Below, piece after piece: positions 61,000 to 64,000 of a stretch of DNA of 64,000 bases; the stretch's first letter is position 1, and the number at the start of each line of letters is the position of its first letter. The position numbers and the translations under genes were made by a program. The stretch spans positions 10,410-74,409 of the forward strand of contig NZ_JBMOUD010000019.1 in NCBI RefSeq assembly GCF_049319665.1, in the 5' to 3' direction. A model generated the notes under the pieces. That model was not told the DNA's origin and searched no databases. It worked only from the letters and a program-made list of their open reading frames with translations. Source of the stretch: JBMOUD01 sp049319665. Lineage in GTDB: Bacteria; Pseudomonadota; Gammaproteobacteria; Enterobacterales; Enterobacteriaceae.

Positions 61000-62325
61000 C
61001 TAAAGCTCGGTGAGCAGAATCTTTGAACGCCGTTGATAGTTGTACATTTCCTGTTTTTGAATCGGTAATGCTTCAACTTCTGCCGGTTTAAAGCCGCGCT
61101 CTTGGAACCAGTGAATGCTGCGAGTAGTTAGCACAAACAAACGTTCCAGCCCCATCTGCTTAGCTTGCAATGCCACGCGGTCGAGTAACATCTCACCGCG
61201 AGACGAACTGCGGTAATCTGGATGTACAGCAACACAGGCCATCTCACCGATTTTCTCATCCAGGAACGGATAGAGTGCGGCACAAGCAATGGTCAGATTA
61301 TCGCGTTCGATAATGGTGAATTTGTCGATTTCCATCTCAAGTTGTTCGCGAGAGCGACGTACTAAAATGCCTTGCTGCTCAAGCGGGGTAATGAGTTCGA
61401 GAATACCGCCAATATCGTTAATTGTGGCACGGCGCACCTGTTCTGCGCTCTCCATCACCACCTGAGTACCAATACCTTCACGTGAGAACAATTCTTGTAC
61501 TAATGCGCCATCTTCCTGATAGCTGATTAAGTGGCTACGACGCACGCCGCTGCGGCAGGCTTTCACGGCCCCACGTAAGAATCGCACTGTACCAGATTGG
61601 TAATCACCTGCGGCTTCCATCTGTGCGATGCGCTCTTGTGCCTCGTTAGGGAAGAGCTCAGAGATAATATCGCCGTCAGCGTTGATCACTCCCTGCGATG
61701 AGCAAAAACCAATCATTTTTTCGGCTTTGAGCTTCACGGCTAACTGTGTCGCAACATCTTCTGAAACCAGATTAAAGCTTTCCCCGGTGACGGAAACGGC
61801 AACCGGGCCGATGAGCACGATAGCATTGCTGTCTAACTGGCGATGAATAGCGTCTTCGTCGATACGGCGAATACGCCCGCTGTGACAATAATCAACGCCA
61901 TCATCCACCCCAAGCGGTTGAGCAATAATAAAGTTGCCGCTGACCACATTAATATGTGCACCTTGTAACGGTGTATTATTCAAACTCATCGAAAGGCGCG
62001 CGGTAATATCTAATTGCAGCAAGCCGGCGGCTTGTTTAACCCATTCCAGCGTTTTGGCATCAGTTACCCGGGTATTTTTATGGTAAATCGGCTCATGGTG
62101 ATGCTCTGCCAAATTGCCATCAATTTGCGGACGAGCGCCATAAACCACAACCAAGCGGATGCCTAAACTATGCAATAGTCCAATATCGTTAACGATATTG
62201 CTGAAGTTCTCATGCTCGATGGCTTCGCCACCTAGCATAATCACGAAAGTCTTACCCCTATGTGCATTGATATAGGGAACTGAGTGGCGAAAACCTTGAA
62301 CCAATTCAGTGCTTCGTTCCTTCAC
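61000..62325 (-). CDS. argA: N-acetylglutamate synthase
   Basis: 441 residues (E. coli 443) from GTG 62325, with AAGAGG at ribosome-binding distance. The first enzyme of arginine synthesis: acetyl-CoA plus glutamate gives N-acetylglutamate; feedback-inhibited by arginine. The N-terminal amino-acid-kinase-like domain (FVIMLGGEAIEHENFSNIV, VVVYGARPQIDG) binds arginine. The C-terminal GNAT domain reads RRATINDIGGILELITPLEQ and ACVAVHPDYRSSSRGEMLLD, with the pyrophosphate-binding RxxGxG-like loop at SSSRGEML. Tandem ARG boxes directly upstream give ArgR repression. Confidence 0.98.
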   Translation of the reverse strand: MKERSTELVQGFRHSVPYINAHRGKTFVIMLGGEAIEHENFSNIVNDIGLLHSLGIRLVVVYGARPQIDGNLAEHHHEPIYHKNTRVTDAKTLEWVKQAAGLLQLDITARLSMSLNNTPLQGAHINVVSGNFIIAQPLGVDDGVDYCHSGRIRRIDEDAIHRQLDSNAIVLIGPVAVSVTGESFNLVSEDVATQLAVKLKAEKMIGFCSSQGVINADGDIISELFPNEAQERIAQMEAAGDYQSGTVRFLRGAVKACRSGVRRSHLISYQEDGALVQELFSREGIGTQVVMESAEQVRRATINDIGGILELITPLEQQGILVRRSREQLEMEIDKFTIIERDNLTIACAALYPFLDEKIGEMACVAVHPDYRSSSRGEMLLDRVALQAKQMGLERLFVLTTRSIHWFQERGFKPAEVEALPIQKQEMYNYQRRSKILLTEL

Positions 62326-62337
62326 GGGCGACCTCTT

Positions 62338-62376
62338 AGTGAATTATTATTCGTAATTTTTGTATTTTTATTCTTT
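62338..62376 (-). promoter_or_regulatory. Tandem ARG boxes (ArgR operator) of argA
   Basis: Two 18-bp boxes separated by exactly 3 bp, the canonical ArgR arrangement. Box 1 (62338-62355) is AGTGAATTATTATTCGTA; box 2 (62359-62376) is TTTGTATTTTTATTCTTT. Both fit TNTGAATNNNNATTCANA with few mismatches. They lie 13-51 bp before the argA start. Confidence 0.85.
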
Positions 62377-62557
62377 TTGGGGGCTGTTGCAAGAGGGAAT
62401 TATCTGTTTTTCGTATTCTGGTTATGCGCCGTTTACTAGCTTAAAAAAATGTAAAGCCTGACTCGACTGGGATGACATATACAAATTGATTAGTTAAAGT
62501 TCACAAACCTTTATTTTTGAGACGATTTTTTTAATTTTGTAACCATTTTGAGACCTC

Positions 62558-63808
62558 ATGACTGACGACAAACCGGATTCAGGCCGCCGCCTTTTTTTAC
62601 AAAGTATCGCCGCCACGTGGTTGCTCAGCGTCAGTCGGGTCGGAATGGCGGCCAGCTCACATGTGGTCGCGGTACGGATTTGGCCTTCCTCGACTTACAC
62701 TCGCATCACGCTAGAATCAAACACCCCGCTAAAATATAAACAATTCACCTTAGAGAATCCTAAGCGGGTCGTTATTGATATTGAAGGCGTTCACCTTAAT
62801 AGCGTGTTGAAAGGCGTGGGGCAACAGATCAAAAGTCATGATCCCTATATTCGTCAGGCCAGAGTAGCCCAATTTGATAAAAAAACCGTTCGGTTGGTAT
62901 TAGAGCTTAAGCAGGCTACCCGCCCGCATTTATTTACTCTTTCTCCAGTAGCAGAATTCCATAACCGGTTAGTGGTGGATCTCTATCCGCAAAGCGGTGC
63001 AAAAGAGCCGGACGATCCATTATTGGCTCTGCTTGAGGATTATAATCGCGGCGACGTGGCGCGTACCTTACCACCAGAAACGGCCAAAGATGGCAAAGCA
63101 GGGCGGGAACGTCCTCTGGTTATCATGCTTGACCCGGGACATGGCGGTGAAGATCCAGGAGCGATTGGCAAATATAAAACGCGAGAAAAAGATATCGTGT
63201 TGCAGATAGCCCGCCGTTTGCAAAAGCTGATTCAGCGCCAGCCGAATATGAAAGTACATATGACCCGTAACGAAGATATTTTTATTCCGCTTAAAGTTCG
63301 GGTAGCGAAGGCGCGTAAACTGCGGGCGGATCTTTTCGTTTCTATTCACGCCGATGCATTTACCAATAGAGCGGCAAAAGGCGCATCGGTATTTGCTCTG
63401 TCAACTAAAGGTGCAACCAGCACGGCGGCGCGCTTTTTGGCACAAACGCAAAATGCGTCCGATCAGATTGGCGGAGTCAGCAAAAGTGGTGACCGCTATC
63501 TGGACCACACCATGTTTGATCTCGTACAGACGGCCACGATTAGCGATAGTTTGAAGTTTGGTAAGCAAGTGCTGTCACGTATGGGCAGATTTACCCATTT
63601 GCATAAGAACAAAGTTGATCAGGCGGGATTTGCGGTACTTAAAGCGCCAGATATCCCATCAATCTTGGTAGAAACGGCATTCATTAGTAATGTCAGCGAA
63701 GAGCGCAAACTACGTACCAGCCATTTTCAGCAGCAAATAGCCGAATCTATCTTAGCGGGTATCAAAGCTTATTTTGCTGAAGGCGGAATGTCGGTCAGAG
63801 GAGGGTAA
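62558..63808 (+). CDS. amiC: N-acetylmuramoyl-L-alanine amidase AmiC
   Basis: 416 residues (E. coli 417). A twin-arginine signal (SGRRLFLQSIAATWLLSVS, R10-R11) sends the folded protein to the periplasm, as known for E. coli AmiC. The AMIN domain (about 35-150) targets the septal ring. The Amidase_3 catalytic domain (about 185-405) has the zinc ligands in MLDPGHGGEDPGAIGKYKTR, with E and H further on (RNEDIFIPLKVRV, FVSIHADAF) and the catalytic Glu in ILVETAFISN. It splits peptidoglycan for daughter-cell separation with NlpD. Divergent from argA. Confidence 0.98.
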   Translation: MTDDKPDSGRRLFLQSIAATWLLSVSRVGMAASSHVVAVRIWPSSTYTRITLESNTPLKYKQFTLENPKRVVIDIEGVHLNSVLKGVGQQIKSHDPYIRQARVAQFDKKTVRLVLELKQATRPHLFTLSPVAEFHNRLVVDLYPQSGAKEPDDPLLALLEDYNRGDVARTLPPETAKDGKAGRERPLVIMLDPGHGGEDPGAIGKYKTREKDIVLQIARRLQKLIQRQPNMKVHMTRNEDIFIPLKVRVAKARKLRADLFVSIHADAFTNRAAKGASVFALSTKGATSTAARFLAQTQNASDQIGGVSKSGDRYLDHTMFDLVQTATISDSLKFGKQVLSRMGRFTHLHKNKVDQAGFAVLKAPDIPSILVETAFISNVSEERKLRTSHFQQQIAESILAGIKAYFAEGGMSVRGG

Positions 63809-63852
63809 TAAAGTGGGAAACGCAAAATAGTTTTCTGAGGCCAGAAACAAAA

Positions 63853-63872
63853 AAACACCCGCTAAGGTGTTT
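63853..63872 (-). terminator. Terminator downstream of the initiator tRNA
   Basis: Stem AAACACC / GGTGTTT with a 6-nt loop. On the minus strand a run of T follows (GGTGTTTTTTTGTTTC), 52 bp beyond the tRNA 3' end. Confidence 0.85.
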
Positions 63873-63924
63873 AAGAGTGACTGAAATAGTCTGATTATGT
63901 AGTTATTTATGTAGATTATATAGT

Positions 63925-64000
<76 letters not shown>

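Overview
The window is chromosomal DNA from an enterobacterium (order Enterobacterales). The right half keeps E. coli gene order almost gene for gene: lysR/lysA, galR, OmrA/OmrB-type sRNAs, aas-lplT, tas, ygdR, mutH, rppH-ptsP, lgt-thyA, ppdA-ppdB-ygdB-ppdC-recC-ptrA-recB-recD, argA, amiC and an initiator tRNA. The loss of ygdQ, a periplasmic penicillin V acylase-type gene next to galR, and an mdtABC operon that carries its own outer-membrane factor point to a Yersiniaceae-like genus (Yersinia, Serratia or a relative). The genus cannot be settled from sequence reading alone.

Layout. 1-366 is the 3' end of a short-chain dehydrogenase. 873-10043 is a four-gene RND efflux operon (membrane fusion protein, two RND pumps, outer-membrane factor). 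10044-15300 is an AT-rich accessory stretch. It holds a 131-bp tandem repeat, a zinc-ribbon microprotein, a probable gene remnant, a putative anti-phage nuclease, an orphan Hcp with two paralogous two-gene modules that look like type VI secretion effector/immunity pairs, and a small orphan gene. 15326-21018 is a second complete RND tripartite system on the minus strand. 22100-28998 holds a YddA-like ABC exporter, a secreted orphan protein, a giant 760-bp inverted repeat between convergent genes, a periplasmic MBL-fold protein with a divergent LysR regulator, and an MFS exporter. From 29007 onward the window is conserved core.

How the core genes work together. lysR controls lysA. galR carries its own operator. 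Two tandem OmrA/OmrB-like sRNAs precede aas-lplT, which re-acylates lysophospholipids. A cluster of DnaA boxes between mutH and rppH sits where E. coli has the DnaA-reactivating locus DARS2. Minor pseudopilin genes lead into recC, and ptrA separates recC from recBD as in E. coli. argA has tandem ARG boxes. amiC is a Tat-exported cell-division amidase.

The most interesting candidates are the duplicated putative T6SS effector/immunity pairs beside hcp, the AbiJ-NTD3-like/PD-(D/E)XK putative defence protein, the giant inverted repeat, the low-complexity insertion in MdtB, and the DARS2-like and OmrA/OmrB-like regulatory loci. No integrase, transposase or CRISPR array was seen.
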